A DNA stretch of 64,000 nt from Acanthosepion esculentum (Eukaryota > Mollusca > Cephalopoda > Sepiida > Sepiidae): the NCBI GenBank assembly GCA_964036315.1, contig OZ038485.1, positions 103,301,593 through 103,365,592 of the forward strand, written 5' to 3'. The translations under genes were made by a program, and so were the position numbers. Under the pieces are notes generated by a model. That model was given only the letters and a program-made list of their open reading frames with translations, searched no databases and had not been told where the DNA came from. Positions 1 to 10,189 of the stretch are shown here, piece after piece (the stretch's first letter is position 1; the number at the start of each line of letters is the position of its first letter).

Positions 1-89
1 ATAAGCCGTAGAAAAGGATTCAATCAAATCGACGTTGCCAAATTATCCATCATTATTAGAGGGTCTGGAACCGTAGCTGTACTTTCAGA

Positions 90-310
90 ATGTGAGTGAT
101 CATGATTCTCAACAACTTGATAGCTCTTAGCAACGTTGGTCCTTTTACCAAGAATCCAACTCCACGTTTCGTCATCCATTCACACAATTTTGTTTACTTT
201 CCTCTGTACCTTTTGCCATCGGTATGCACTGTGAGTGTCAAATTTTCCAAGCGCCCTTTCCTCATTGTGTCCAAGAAATTTCATTTGTCGCTTTCTGAGT
301 ATGTCCTTTT
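90..310 (-). pseudogene. RTE-type LINE, 3' coding end (relic)
   Basis: Read on the minus strand, about 295-90 gives a broken frame with LRKRQMKFLGH near the start, followed by a basic segment and a W-rich tail. The same stretch, as RQLKFLRHIMR, occurs in the better RTE copy at 62.5-63.4 kb and in those at 22.4 and 26.1 kb. It is the C-terminal region after the reverse transcriptase thumb. It is frameshifted, has no catalytic motifs and is truncated on both sides. The assignment rests only on comparison between copies in this window. Confidence 0.6.
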
Positions 311-1170
311 GGTTCCCATTTATTTTCTACAGATCACTTTCCGGGCAAAGTCGTAGTAATATTTTTATTTTTATTTTCACTTTGACCTTCGGCCTGTTAC
401 AGTCAGAAAGCTACTCTTCCAAATCGTTAATTCTTTGTGAGTTCAATTCTCATTGGGTATTCGACACTGGCGTTCAAGCTTCCTAATTACCCAATATTTT
501 AATTTATTCATCTATGCACAAAACGTCAAGTTGTTGCCGCTAAGGATCAACTGATAGCATATCTCGAGTAACTTTCTTAGCCCCAACCCCAAGATTTCTC
601 GTGATAAGGCAGTTTCAATTTTCTGTTCTACAGCACCCACCTGACCTTGCACCAAACGTTTATTACCTTTCTTGATCGCTGCAAAACGCTTTGACGGAGA
701 AAACTTTCTCAAATGAAAGACAATCCAAAGCCCCTTGAAAACTTTTCCCCATCAAAACCAGCAGAACTGCCGTATAAGCGACAACAAATCATTGCAAATA
801 ATTATAATAATAATATGATTGAATAAATTGTACTTTGCTATCGAAGTAAACCTAAGACAATACTTAGGGTAAACTGATAAAAAAAAAATAGATACTGGCT
901 TTTCACAATGCCTTAAATAAAAAAAGCTTAGGAAGAAAATTCCCACCGTTATTAGAAAGAGCAATAACAGTTAGTGGATTTCAGAAGTCTAATTTCCATG
1001 TCTATTTGACCTAGCCCCAACCGAGTATTACCTATAGGAGAAAATTTTCTCTAATGAAAATCAAATTCAAGAGATCGTCGAAAACTTTTTCACATCAAAA
1101 CCCGTGACTTTTTATTTTTGAATAATGAAGTTTACAAACAAAAGCGGAAATTTCTTATGACTCAACCAAA
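311..1170. other. No gene seen; A+T-rich spacer
   Basis: I see no coding, RNA or clear repeat signal. Short open frames have no recognisable composition or motif. Confidence 0.5.
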
Positions 1171-1172
1171 TA

Positions 1173-1460
1173 TTTTTTTAAATCATTCCACCCTAAGCAA
1201 GGCGATAATGCCACTAAGACACAAGAGTGAAAAAAAAAACAAGAAAACGTTAGTGAGGAGAAAATACAATAAAAGAGGAGGAGTCAGAAAGACAGAAGAT
1301 TGAGATCGATCGTAGGTGGCAGGGAAGCAAAAAACAGAAGAGAATTCGAAAAGAAACTATGAGAATAGAACTTACGGTTGCATATAGCCATTTCAACTGC
1401 CAAATGATGACACGTTGCCATTAATCTAATACTGCGCTTAAATTCACAAAGTCTAAGTAC
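1173..1460 (-). pseudogene. CR1-type LINE 3' end, 5'-truncated
   Basis: The minus strand reads a degraded C-terminus (EFKRSIRL, HHLAVEMAICNRKFYSHSFF) that matches the carboxy end of the longer CR1 copy at 37.7-39.7 kb (VELARCKW and so on). The DNA ends in the family's 3' terminus, TTGCTTAGGGTGGAAT, then an A-rich tail, seen as T-run and CCACCCTAAGCAAG on the plus strand. At least nine copies in the window share this end, as expected of target-primed insertion with 5' truncation. No RT core remains. Confidence 0.75.
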
Positions 1461-3115
1461 CGAAAAGGAAATTTTCAAGAATAAAACGATGAAACCTAGT
1501 TTCCAGATTAGTAGTAAGCTGAACTTCATGCGGTAGAAGTACCGAGCAGTAAGGTTCATTAAAATATATTTTTAATTTTTGTTTAATAATCAAACTTAAT
1601 CTTTTAGTAAAAAAAAAAAAAAAAAATTGCGGTCGATACTAGGAAAGTGACCTTTTTTTAATAAGAAATGTTTCCCATTTGTATTGTTGGTTTTATTTAT
1701 AAATGAGGCAGATATATCTACTGGTCTATCAGTTTGACGAATGAGCTTGAACTGAATACTCAGCTTCAATAGATTATCTAAAAAGTTAGAACAGGAAGAG
1801 GTCATCGAAATATTTTCATCTCCAGGAAACAACAATGACGAAAGTCGATATTGGCAAGCTATTAGACTTTCACGGAATATACGCATGTACAACATTCGGA
1901 TAAAATGTATCGACTTGAAGTTTGACAATGAACAAATTGGGAGAAAAAAAAAGCCACATGATAAAGTCGTGAATACCTTTAGAATTTAATGGACTGTCTC
2001 GGTTAATAAACCTCTAAGAGAACACAAAGTTTTAAAAGACGTTTTAATGTCTACACAGAATGAAGTCTTACAGGGAGAGTATTATGTTACTTAGATCATG
2101 TAGCCAGCAGTAATGGATTTCTAGTAATACCAGGCGATGCTGAGAAACTTTAAAACTTTTCTCAGTGTTCTTGCGGAATAAAAAAATGCTAATTATATCC
2201 TATTATTTCAACATGATACTAACATTAAGACACCCACAAAGAAGACTATTATTATAGTGTTTCTGTTTTATGGCCGGTAGATCGGGGCTTTGAAGTCGGG
2301 TCTTCTAAGCTTCACTCATTTGACCGGGAGGAAATAAATAAGTAAATAAAATCTTTCGAGGTCAAGCGACAACAAATCGGACATTGATTTCCAGTTCTTG
2401 GTCGACATTAACACAGTTTGAATTGAAGAAATCAGCTATGGTCTACTGCTAACAGGGAACAAATTGTCCCTCGTGTAGTTCCAATGCGGCCCGTTCGTAT
2501 TGCCAGCCACGCGTTGTTATGTTGAAATGGACAGAGATTTGGTAGGAGGAAGAGTCGAAGGGAAGACTTAATCTTGGAGAGACATGGCAGAAATGTGTCA
2601 CCTACCTAACTACCCACACAGACCGAGCCGGTGAAGCCCTGAATAAAACCCCGAATATATCGGAAACAGTGTTCGAGTTCTCACTTGTGAGCGTGCAACG
2701 GACCCTGCCCAAGTATTTGGTTCACACCAACGCGAACGAGAATGGAGACGCAACGTGGGGTAGGTGGAAAATTGTGTGAAGTTCCCGCTGCATGTTTACC
2801 TTAATATACGAGGTGGTATCGAAAACTTATCAGCGGAGAATCTGCTGGTTGACTACAAATTCCGATTTTAATCCTAAAAGAAAGCAAGTGGATTGTTTGG
2901 CTACAGTCATTGTGAATTAATTTAACTCTTTTCTCCGTATTTTCTGGCGTTTTTCTTTCAGATTGCTCGTCTTGACCCCTCACTCGACCAGCTTGGAAAT
3001 GCTTGTCCAACTCAAAAGTATATATATATATTCGACCGAAAGAAATCCATTACCCTTATTATTGATCAGCAACAAGATTGGGACCACTTTGATCTGACCT
3101 ACCAATACATACACC
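1461..3115. other. No gene seen; spacer
   Basis: This is mostly unique-looking sequence with an A-run at 1609-1626. The 2.4-2.8 kb part is more G+C-rich and could be an unrecognised repeat, but no frame in it is convincing. Confidence 0.4.
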
Positions 3116-3118
3116 ATC

Positions 3119-3410
3119 TGTTTTTTTTAATCATCTCACCCCAAGCAAGGCAATAAAACCACTACGATACAAGGTGTTACTGTGAGAGAAAATGAGAAAA
3201 AAGAACCATTATTAATGAGAGAAAGCATTATAAGACCAGGAATTAAGGATACAGTTGATAACAATTAACACTCAATTTAAATTTTTGAATATCAAAGTTG
3301 TTTGGAAAACAAAAAGACGGAAGAGAGTTCCACAAGTAAGAAACGCGATAGAAGAAACTATTAGCATAGAACTTACGGTTACACCTAGCCATTTCAACTG
3401 TTAGTCTTCT
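3119..3410 (-). pseudogene. CR1-type LINE 3' end, 5'-truncated
   Basis: The plus strand starts with a T-run followed by TCACCCCAAGCAAGG, the inverted 3' terminus shared with the copies at 1.2, 33.7, 51.9 and 58.6 kb. About 250 bp further, GGTTACACCTAGCCATTT on the plus strand corresponds to the minus-strand C-terminal 'VEMARCNRKFY' region of the family. Only the last part of the ORF and the 3' UTR are present, with several frame breaks. Confidence 0.7.
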
Positions 3411-4149
3411 TTATGTAGAAATACACACAGCGAAAGAAAATTATGCGGATAAAAAATGATGATTTTAACCTATGTTCAAACAATGAGATACGATCATTCT
3501 CTTAGAATTAACTTAAAGATCTGAGAGTCCACTGTTTCACAAAAGATGCCTCAGAGCTCCTGGGATCCAGACGATAAAAAAATGTATATTATTCAGGAAT
3601 AATTCATTTGGTACCGAAAAAGAAAAGATTTTGCAACGTGTTTCAACAAAGAAAAACGTTTTGGACTTCGGGGAATGACCCATTTTCTTCTGTGCAGAAA
3701 CTCAACCACAATAAACATTGTTAGTTCATATTTGGAGAACTGAAAACTGTGTGTTACTGGGTCAACAGTCAAGCTATACAAAATTCCCAGGTTTTCCTTC
3801 TGATTCAAACAGCAAAGCCAAGGATTTACATAGAGTTCAAAAGGAATGTGATACGATATAAAAACATTCTAAAATGTATTTTTATGGTTTTCATATGTTC
3901 GTGAATAAAATAATACTCAAAATTTGAAATAATTTTTAATAGATGACCTTGTAGAACTACGTTATTTAAATTTAACTGAATCTGACACGAGAACAAAATG
4001 AAGGGGATGCTCAAAAATCGACCAGAGCAGATGGCACAGTGTTGATAGACGCAGAAAGGAACCAGTATAAGAACTTCTTCAGAAGGTTGGAAGGAAAACG
4101 ATCGATTGTTTTTTCGGCTTATCCTTTTTAAGTTTTTCAAAGACATTTT

Positions 4150-4400
4150 TTAGATTGTAAGAATGTTTTAGAGATAATGATTTTACTAATACATGTCCTA
4201 ATTAAACCATAGCTTGGGCGGGGACAGGTGAATTCATATCTTTCCCAAAAGTATTTGCGTGTAAGTGAATATAACGAAGACAGGTTAACCTGGAAAACGG
4301 CTCTACAATTTAAAATTGCGAGCTGTTTTATCCATTACACCAACAGCACACCCAAGTTTACAGCACCTTGTTTTCTCAAGCGGAAAAACAAGTTGTTCCG
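4150..4400 (-). mobile_element. 5S/tRNA composite SINE (minus strand)
   Basis: Reversed, this gives the same order as the copy at 15.06-15.42 kb: an AGGTGCTGTAAACTT remnant of a 5S rRNA 3' end, a tRNA-like segment with GGTGTAATGGATAA (A-box region), then TATATTCACTTAC, 'CTTTTGGGAAAG', the conserved GCTATGGTTTAATTAG and an A+T-rich tail. It is diverged, and the 5S head is cut short. A hammerhead-like fragment and a (TA)n tract lie just beyond its 5' side. Confidence 0.7.
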
Positions 4401-4456
4401 TACAGCGCCTATCGGGTTTTCTAAGTCCTGTTCCGATTGCTCGTGTTTTCATGTGA

Positions 4457-4495
4457 CGGATGAGACCGGAACGGTTTCTGCAGGTCTTCTGAAAC

Positions 4496-4497
<2 letters not shown>
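4457..4497 (+). ncRNA. Degenerate hammerhead-core-like motif
   Basis: CGGATGAGACC, about 15 bases, then GGTCTTCTGAAACG: a GACC/GGTC stem sits between something close to CTGATGA and GAAAC. T4 of the core is changed, and four bases are inserted before GAAAC. No cleavage triplet or stem I could be assigned. Listed because the same pattern recurs in better form elsewhere in the window. Likely inactive. Confidence 0.2.

Positions 4498-4498
<1 letters not shown>

Positions 4499-4540
<42 letters not shown>
4499..4540. repeat. (TA)n microsatellite
   Basis: About 20 uninterrupted TA units directly after the hammerhead-like motif. Confidence 0.95.
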
Positions 4541-4542
<2 letters not shown>

Positions 4543-4689
4543 TTTATATTTATATCTACATTAATTTTATCTTAATTTGAAACATGCCAAAATACCGCAT
4601 GAAGCTCGAACTACCTACAACACACAACGTACGGTCTAAATTATTTGCCAACATACTATACCAAGCATCCTTTAGTTACTCAGTACGCG

Positions 4690-4990
4690 TAGTTAGAGGC
4701 AAGTTCGAATTCCAGTCGAATCCATTACATTCACTTACGTGCTAATACCCTTGGGAAAGATATGAATCCTCTTCTTCTCCCACCAGCTATGGGTAAGTAA
4801 CAGGACAGACCGGGTTCTGTAGCCTTGGATGGCAACTGGTCTACCGCAGAAAGAAATGGCAACCTACTGCGGGAAAAAATCTGCCTCGTCAGTCATATCG
4901 AAAGATACATGATCGCCTAAGCGTGTATCACGTATGGCACATAACTTACCGAGTAGTGGTGAGACACTTGTAAAGATTGAACCTGCTACA
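4690..4990 (+). mobile_element. tRNA-related SINE copy
   Basis: AAGTTCGAATTCCAG resembles a pol III B box. It is followed by the conserved SINE body: ATTCACTTACGTGC, CCCTTGGGAAAGATATGAATCC and GCTATGGGTAAGTA. A segment with CCTTGGATGGC and a CTGCGGGAAAAAA stretch then extends beyond what the 15 kb copy shows. The head is truncated and no 5S part is visible. Confidence 0.6.
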
Positions 4991-5079
4991 CTAGTAAACT
5001 AGTAGGCGGGTCCAGCTTGCTAACAGTAACGCCATACCCTTTTAACCGTTTATATCGCAGTTAATGCTTTGATGTACCA

Positions 5080-5300
5080 AGAGCGTAGCAGTTATAGGCA
5101 CGGCAAGTGGAATTGGCGGGAAGAGTTCAAATTCTGACCGAGTCCGTTTTGATCACTATCACACTAATGCCCTAAGAATATGCATGATTCCATCACTCCC
5201 TTCACCATCTGTGAGTTAAATAGCAATGAAGACTAAGATCTCTATCCTTGGGTGGCGGCTAGTGTAAGAGAGAAACTACTCTAAATTTTTAAAAAAGTGG
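5080..5300 (+). mobile_element. Second, more diverged SINE copy
   Basis: AGAGTTCAAATTCTGACC (B-box-like), then CACTAATGCCCTAAG, ATGATTCC, CATCTGTGAGTTAAATAG and CTATCCTTGGGTGGC, in the same order as the neighbouring copy at 4.69 kb but with many substitutions. The two copies are in tandem, 90 bp apart, and may be independent insertions or a duplication. Confidence 0.5.
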
Positions 5301-5604
5301 CTGGGAACCACTTCTATATAGAAGTCATGGCCATTCACAGATGAAGATAATAATCTGCTGAGAGAAATAGCTGCGTATATCCTGAAGGAACAAGATAGTA
5401 AAGATATGATAAAATTAAAAGAAAATACATTGAATTGCATTATCTTTTAAAATGTTCAAATTCTACTGGATATATATACTAATTAATTTCTCTAGTTTCG
5501 CTAAGTGAAAGCGCCGAATTTCCAGGATATTTAACTTTCAAGAGATAAAATTTAGGAGCCCTTCTAACTCAAAACTAATTGTTAAAATTCAACTGAGATG
5601 CGTT

Positions 5605-5680
5605 GGTTTGGTTGTTTTTGTTTAGCGGCATATCAACACTTCTATGGGTTATTTAATGCCAAAATCTAAATATGAAAATT
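5605..5680 (-). mobile_element. SINE 3' tail fragment
   Basis: GCGGCATATCAACA followed by GGGTTATTTAATGCCA is the inverse of the tail of the 15 kb SINE. The same tail fragment recurs at 18.06-18.12 and 45.43-45.48 kb. Confidence 0.45.
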
Positions 5681-5800
5681 CAAACTTTACAATTCATTCA
5701 AGAGAATGACATTATGTCATGATTAAATTATAATTTTTTTAGCTACATTTTACAAAATCAAACGAGGGGAGAAAACTCGTTTCTCTTTACAAGAAATGAG

Positions 5801-5801
<1 letters not shown>

Positions 5802-5832
<31 letters not shown>
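5802..5832. repeat. (TA)n microsatellite
   Basis: About 15 TA units. Confidence 0.95.
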
Positions 5833-5879
5833 GCTGGTATTTTTATGATAAAAATATATTTTTTTTTATATTTCCAAAA

Positions 5880-6005
5880 ATCCGAACAGGTGCTACCACT
5901 CCGAGTCACAGTGGACCTGGGAACGACAGCAATTAAGGAGGTAGTTCCACGCTCCTCAAAACCTCTCCCGATCAGAGGCATTGTTGTCGCATGTAGTTCT
6001 CGTCG
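5880..6005 (+). repeat. Interspersed repeat, copy 1 of 2
   Basis: It shares GTGGACCTGGGAAC, AAGGAGG/AAGAAGC, GTTCCACGCTC, TCCCGATCAGAG and CGTCGTACCCAG with 18.34-18.51 kb in the same order. It is non-coding and of unknown class, possibly a SINE or the end of a larger element. Confidence 0.6.
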
Positions 6006-6017
6006 TACCCAGAATTA

Positions 6018-6021
6018 AGAA

Positions 6022-6053
<32 letters not shown>

Positions 6054-6096
6054 TATATATATATATATATATATACACATACAGAGAGAGAGAGAG
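6018..6096. repeat. (TG)n(TA)n(AG)n compound microsatellite
   Basis: Consecutive TG, TA, CA-containing and AG tracts. The frames through it give runs of CV, YI and RE. Confidence 0.95.
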
Positions 6097-6224
6097 GGTA
6101 CTATGGGTAAATTGTCACCATTTTATATTTTTAATGTCGTGTATGCATGTTGTTTTTTATTTTGGCGACTGCCTAGTATAATAGGGTCAGTTGGTACAGT
6201 CTGTGAGAAAAAGAGCACCATGAA

Positions 6225-6520
6225 GCAATTCACTCCACCGTAAATTTGGAAACGGTACGCTATTCTGCTTGACATTCGTACCGAAAGCTCAAATACGAAC
6301 ATTTCGGGCGTTTGGGTGTCAATCTGAGGACTGTGCAGAGGATTAAAAAAAGAGTTGGATGAGTCTTATGGCGATTACGAAGGTACGACAGCTCGGAAAA
6401 CTCACTCTGATCGTTCTGATAAGAAAAGAACTCCCGAATTTGTTGGTGATGGTCTCGGGCTCAACACGGAAGCGTACATCAAGCCTTAAGGAGGTAGTGC
6501 TGCTCTGAGTCAAGAGGATG
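6225..6520 (+). pseudogene. Mariner-like transposase, internally deleted
   Basis: The frame gives RIKKELDESYGDYEG, then ARKTHSDRSDKKRTPEF, the helix-turn-helix/linker region of a mariner-type (DD-D/E) transposase family. It jumps directly to GLGLNTEAYIK and EVVLL..VKRMAV, which belongs near the second catalytic region. The whole centre of the gene is therefore missing between 'PEFVG' and 'DGLGLN'. It also has stop codons. No clear TIRs were identified. This is a non-autonomous relic. Confidence 0.6.
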
Positions 6521-6626
6521 GCTGTTAAAATTTAAAGTTTTTGTTTATTATTTTCCTGGTGTAGTATTATTGTGAAAGGGGATAGGAATGTGTTTTTAGA
6601 TGTTGTGCAATAGAACTTGTGTCCGA

Positions 6627-6663
6627 CAACTGAAGTGTAAGACGTCTTGAAACGTTGTCTTGA
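6627..6663 (+). ncRNA. Hammerhead-like motif with GTC cleavage triplet
   Basis: CAA then CTGAAGT, a short AAG..CTT hairpin, GAAAC, the 3-base loop GTT, GTC, then TTG. The CAA/TTG pair would start stem I and the GAAAC-GTT-GTC part fits the minimal stem III of Penelope-type hammerheads. A9 of the core is T, and stem II has only a 4-base loop. By-eye call. Confidence 0.35.
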
Positions 6664-6929
6664 ATTCTATATATTTTGTTTTCATTTTTGTTTGCAGTGA
6701 ATATAAAATTCCTGCTCACTGTAATATTTGCGATAGAACAAAGTATATCACTTGCTCTCCATTCCAGTCTCTACAGTTCATTGAATTTTAAAAAAGTATG
6801 ATTAAAGAGAGTAAGGCTCGAAACCGATTGTGGACTCGTCCACAGCGGCCAGCTTTACCCTTTTTAGAAAATGCACTCTTCCTATTTGGTAAATAATATC
6901 TACTTTCATACACAAAATATCAACGAGAA

Positions 6930-7600
6930 ACCATTGGTCAATCACAGTAAATCCGGGAGCTGATTGGTTGAAACTGACCAATCAGATCGCTCTCACGTGC
7001 AGAGTCAATTTAGGCGCAAAATTCAATTGGAGCCTCCCACGTGATATAGCGATGATATATAAACCCAACACGTGTGACCAACAAAAGCAGACAGCCTTCA
7101 ACCTCACGCTGGACTCCGGACGCTGACTCTCGTAATTCTCACTCACTCTTCTTGATTTGCTAACGTCATTTCAACACAGCCATCAAGATGTAACCATCAA
7201 GGAACATTCGTCTCGGCTGATTAAGTCAGACGTTAAATGAACAATACTTTATTATATGCAAGTATTATTATTTCTGAACTTTACTAACTCACATTATACT
7301 TTCATAACATGAGTTCAATCACAATTTCATCAGGTCTAAGAGACGTAACTCTGTCTCGCATACATGTATATTCATTTCCACAATAAATCCTATTGTTATG
7401 TTATCAACTTTATCTTCTGTCTTGTATTTTGTCATCTGCTGTTCTACATTAAATATAATTGACATAATACTTTCCACACCTTTTTCCTGTACAAAAATAA
7501 ATAATCGTGGAGGACGTCTTAACACACGCACAACAAATATGGCCACTTCACTCATACTCCGACCAAAGTTCCTCCACACTATAATCAAGTGTAGAGCATA
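6930..7600 (+). promoter_or_regulatory. LTR-like promoter repeat, copy 1
   Basis: ATTGG/CCAAT boxes occur at 6932, 6963 and 6978, CACGTG E-boxes at 6994 and 7038, and TATATAAA at 7056. A transcribed-looking segment with ATTCGTCTCGGC and AGACGTTAAA follows, then an A+T-rich body with GAGACGTAACTC and CAATAAATCC. The same order (ATTGG, CACGTG, TATAAATA, TCTCGTCTCG, AGACGTTAAA, GAGACATAACTC) recurs at 42.8-43.44 kb, so this is a dispersed unit. A solo LTR is my best guess; exact ends and target duplication were not found. Confidence 0.5.
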
Positions 7601-8099
7601 ACAGGCAATTTTATTACATGGGAAATCCCATGTGTAGATGGGAGGGGGAACATTCTTCGATATTATATCAACACAATTTGGTCACGGTAAAGAAAGCAGA
7701 TCTCTTCATTGTCATTCGATGCCAAGTCATAGTAACGAAACGGTGAAGCTGACTTTTTCAGTCAGATCACCATAGTTTAAAACGCAGATCTTTCTGTCAC
7801 TGAGAAGATACAACACGATTTTTCTACAGTAAACACAGACCATGGGTTTCAGTGTTAAAATTTAATTTTTCCAAACTATCCAGCAGCTAAAATCTATAAG
7901 ATTTTGAAAAAAAAAAAAAAAAAAAAAGCTTCAGTGATCTAGAAACATTCGATAGATATCATGATCATGTCATTAATAGCTGTAAGTAAATTTATGTTGA
8001 AGATAATGTTGTTTATGAGCTGAAAGAGACGTGATGTGTGTTAACTGTCACGATTTTGGTCACTTCTGAATTTTCAGTTGCTGCAGTTTTGACTAAATT

Positions 8100-8285
8100 T
8101 CAAGTCCTAAAGAAAGACTAATTCCGAAAGGAATCGAACCTGGACCCCTTTTTTCTATTCTCAATTTAGACCGGTTGTTATTAATTTCACTGTTCAATAA
8201 AATAAAAAAAGGAATAGCAACAGAAACACGTGTACTCACTAAAATAGCGTTTATAGTAAATAATGGATTAAAAAAAATAATTTAA
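8100..8285 (-). mobile_element. tRNA-related SINE fragment, copy 1
   Basis: GGAATCGAACCTGGACC on the plus strand is an inverted pol III B box. The flanking CAATTTAGACCGG..GTTATTAATTTCAC, AATAAAA and AAATAACGTTTATA blocks recur at 34.51-34.66 kb in the same order. The A box side is eroded. Confidence 0.5.
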
Positions 8286-8289
8286 AAAA

Positions 8290-8530
8290 AATATTAAAAT
8301 ATAAAATTTGACATTTTATTTTTTTTTTCTGTTTAAGGAGAAGGAAAAGACTTTAGAAGGAGCCAGAAACCCAATAATAGTATAAATTTCAGAGTTTAGG
8401 CAGAGACGTTAGAATTAGAAATTTGAAGTAGAATTTAAAAGGAACCGGAAACCAAATCCTAAACATGAAACAAGGGATAAGCCTCTACTCCTGTTCAAAA
8501 AACCATCGAGGAGAGTGAACAGAACAAGGA
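8290..8530 (-). repeat. CR1 3'-UTR subfamily fragment
   Basis: GAACCGGAAACCAAATCC, AAACAAGGGATAAGCC and CTGTTCAAAA occur in order, as in 52.69-52.80 and 55.31-55.46 kb, where the same block sits next to the inverted CR1 3' end. Here the terminus itself is not preserved. A degenerate earlier block (GGAGCCAGAAACCC) suggests a partial duplication. Confidence 0.4.
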
Positions 8531-9425
8531 GTGTTAACCGGATTATTTGCGGGATAAATGTTCCAAGAGGCATAAAATTAATAACTTCTATTCCCGCAAA
8601 TGGTAAAGCGAACTTATTGATTGGAGTGAAAAGAAAATTCTTTTACAATCAATTTTTGGTTGTTTGGATTTTTAGCACTGGCCAGTTATCTCACCAAATA
8701 AGAGTTTTGTACAGATTGCATTCAGAACCTTTCGTTATAATGAAACTGTAAAGGAGACTCTCCAAATCGGCACTTAGAATATAACTCAGAAACTACAATG
8801 TGCATTTCCAAGCTTCAACTGTTAGACGCAAGCATATCATTTTCAGGGTTTTATTTTGTTAGTCTATGCGGTAAATGGAGCGTGCATACTTGATTGAATT
8901 TGCCAACCCTACAATTACAACTGCTTTCCTGCTTTACTCTTCATCCCCCTCCCGCCTCAGACGAGACTTCAGCCTCTGCGTCCTCGACACCTTCATTCTA
9001 TGCCTCGGATTGAAGCTGGAATGAAGATCTCGTCTAATCACGAAAACTATCACGTGTTTAATGTTATTGGCGGACATAGAAACGGAATCGATTTAACTGA
9101 AGGAAATAAAGTTATATCGAATGTTTATGACGTTCGTCTCGTTCGGACACTGATCTGGAAAAGTAGACAACTCAGTTACGCCTTGTACCAATGCGAAACA
9201 GTTTACTCGATGCTCTGACCGTTATATCTTATCATGTGAGTGTGCTTTCAATATAGACCGTACCACCCTTTCTCTTTCAGAAAGAAACGCTCAATTTATC
9301 TAGTATTTAACGCACCATTTAACTCAGAGACGTTATCTGAACTTTCCTGTAAAGTTTACTATTGAATTACAAGAATAAGAGCTTGTGTGTGTCTCTTAAG
9401 AACACTATTTTTAAAACAAACTTTA
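8531..9425. other. No gene seen; spacer
   Basis: Unique-looking sequence. The short open frames at 8515-8751 and 9000-9218 have no recognisable motif and are within chance length. Confidence 0.45.
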
Positions 9426-9428
9426 AGG

Positions 9429-9453
9429 GACACACACATGCTAGCTGTTAAGG

Positions 9454-9497
<44 letters not shown>

Positions 9498-9680
9498 GCG
9501 TGAGTCCTTAACAGCTTTGTGTATGTATATATATATATATACATATATATATAATACATACACACATTAGCTGTTACGGACACACACACACTATCAAGGA
9601 GCGCGCATGCACACACAAGCTGTCAAGGATGCATATACACACACTAAATTTTAGGGACACACACACACACACTAGCTGTT
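9429..9680. repeat. (CA)n/(TA)n cluster with repeated TTAGCTGTTA-type unit
   Basis: Six or so blocks of ACACACAC and TATATA alternate with short GCTGTTAAGGAC or GCTGTTACGGAC-like units. It is a degenerate minisatellite built around microsatellite tracts. Confidence 0.8.
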
Positions 9681-10081
9681 TTTATAACCTGTAATACCAT
9701 CGGTAGGATGTTTTAATAAATTAACACGTTCTTTCTCTAATTACATATATAACTGATTGTGCTGAGTATAAAAAGAAAGAAAAAACTGAAAATGTATGAT
9801 GCTTTCAAAGCCGGTATGCGTTCGCAAGTTTTCAGCTTTTATTACTGCCCATTGACTTTGTCGTTAATCGACTATGTATCCACTATGTGCCAAATATGAT
9901 TAGGACACACTAAATATTTTCTTTCAATTTTAACAAATTTCGACACTAGGTCAGCTGTGTTTTGAAAACCATTAAAAACAAGGACTTCCTTGCTATATTC
10001 TTAATTCAAATTTTTCTCAATATTATTACGGTTCATAGGCGAAATATGTCAAAATCGAAGTTTTGCTAATCATATATATAT

Positions 10082-10165
10082 ACGCGAATTAACGGTCAGA
10101 TTGTATTTGCACTTGAAGATTACAGCAACTGCATGAAACTCCGAATCATGCTATCGACGTTGGAT
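10082..10165 (+). repeat. Penelope terminal repeat, left copy (hammerhead-like, degraded)
   Basis: It matches 12.10-12.18 kb over about 80 bp: GAATTAACGGTCAGATTG, TATTTGCAC, GAAGATTNCAGCAACTGCA, TGAAAC or CGAAAC, CGACGTTGGAT. Both are in direct orientation and bracket Penelope coding sequence. The ribozyme core is damaged here: CTGAAGA reads TTGAAGA and the bases after GAAAC are changed. Confidence 0.6.
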
Positions 10166-10189
10166 TTCTAAAAATAAAATCGGTACTAT

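Noticed and set aside
4226..4575. 115-codon frame
   Set aside because: Overlaps an inverted SINE and ends in (TA)n-derived YIYI.
6022..6243. Open frames beginning CVCVYIYI
   Set aside because: Translated TG/TA microsatellite; no conserved tail.
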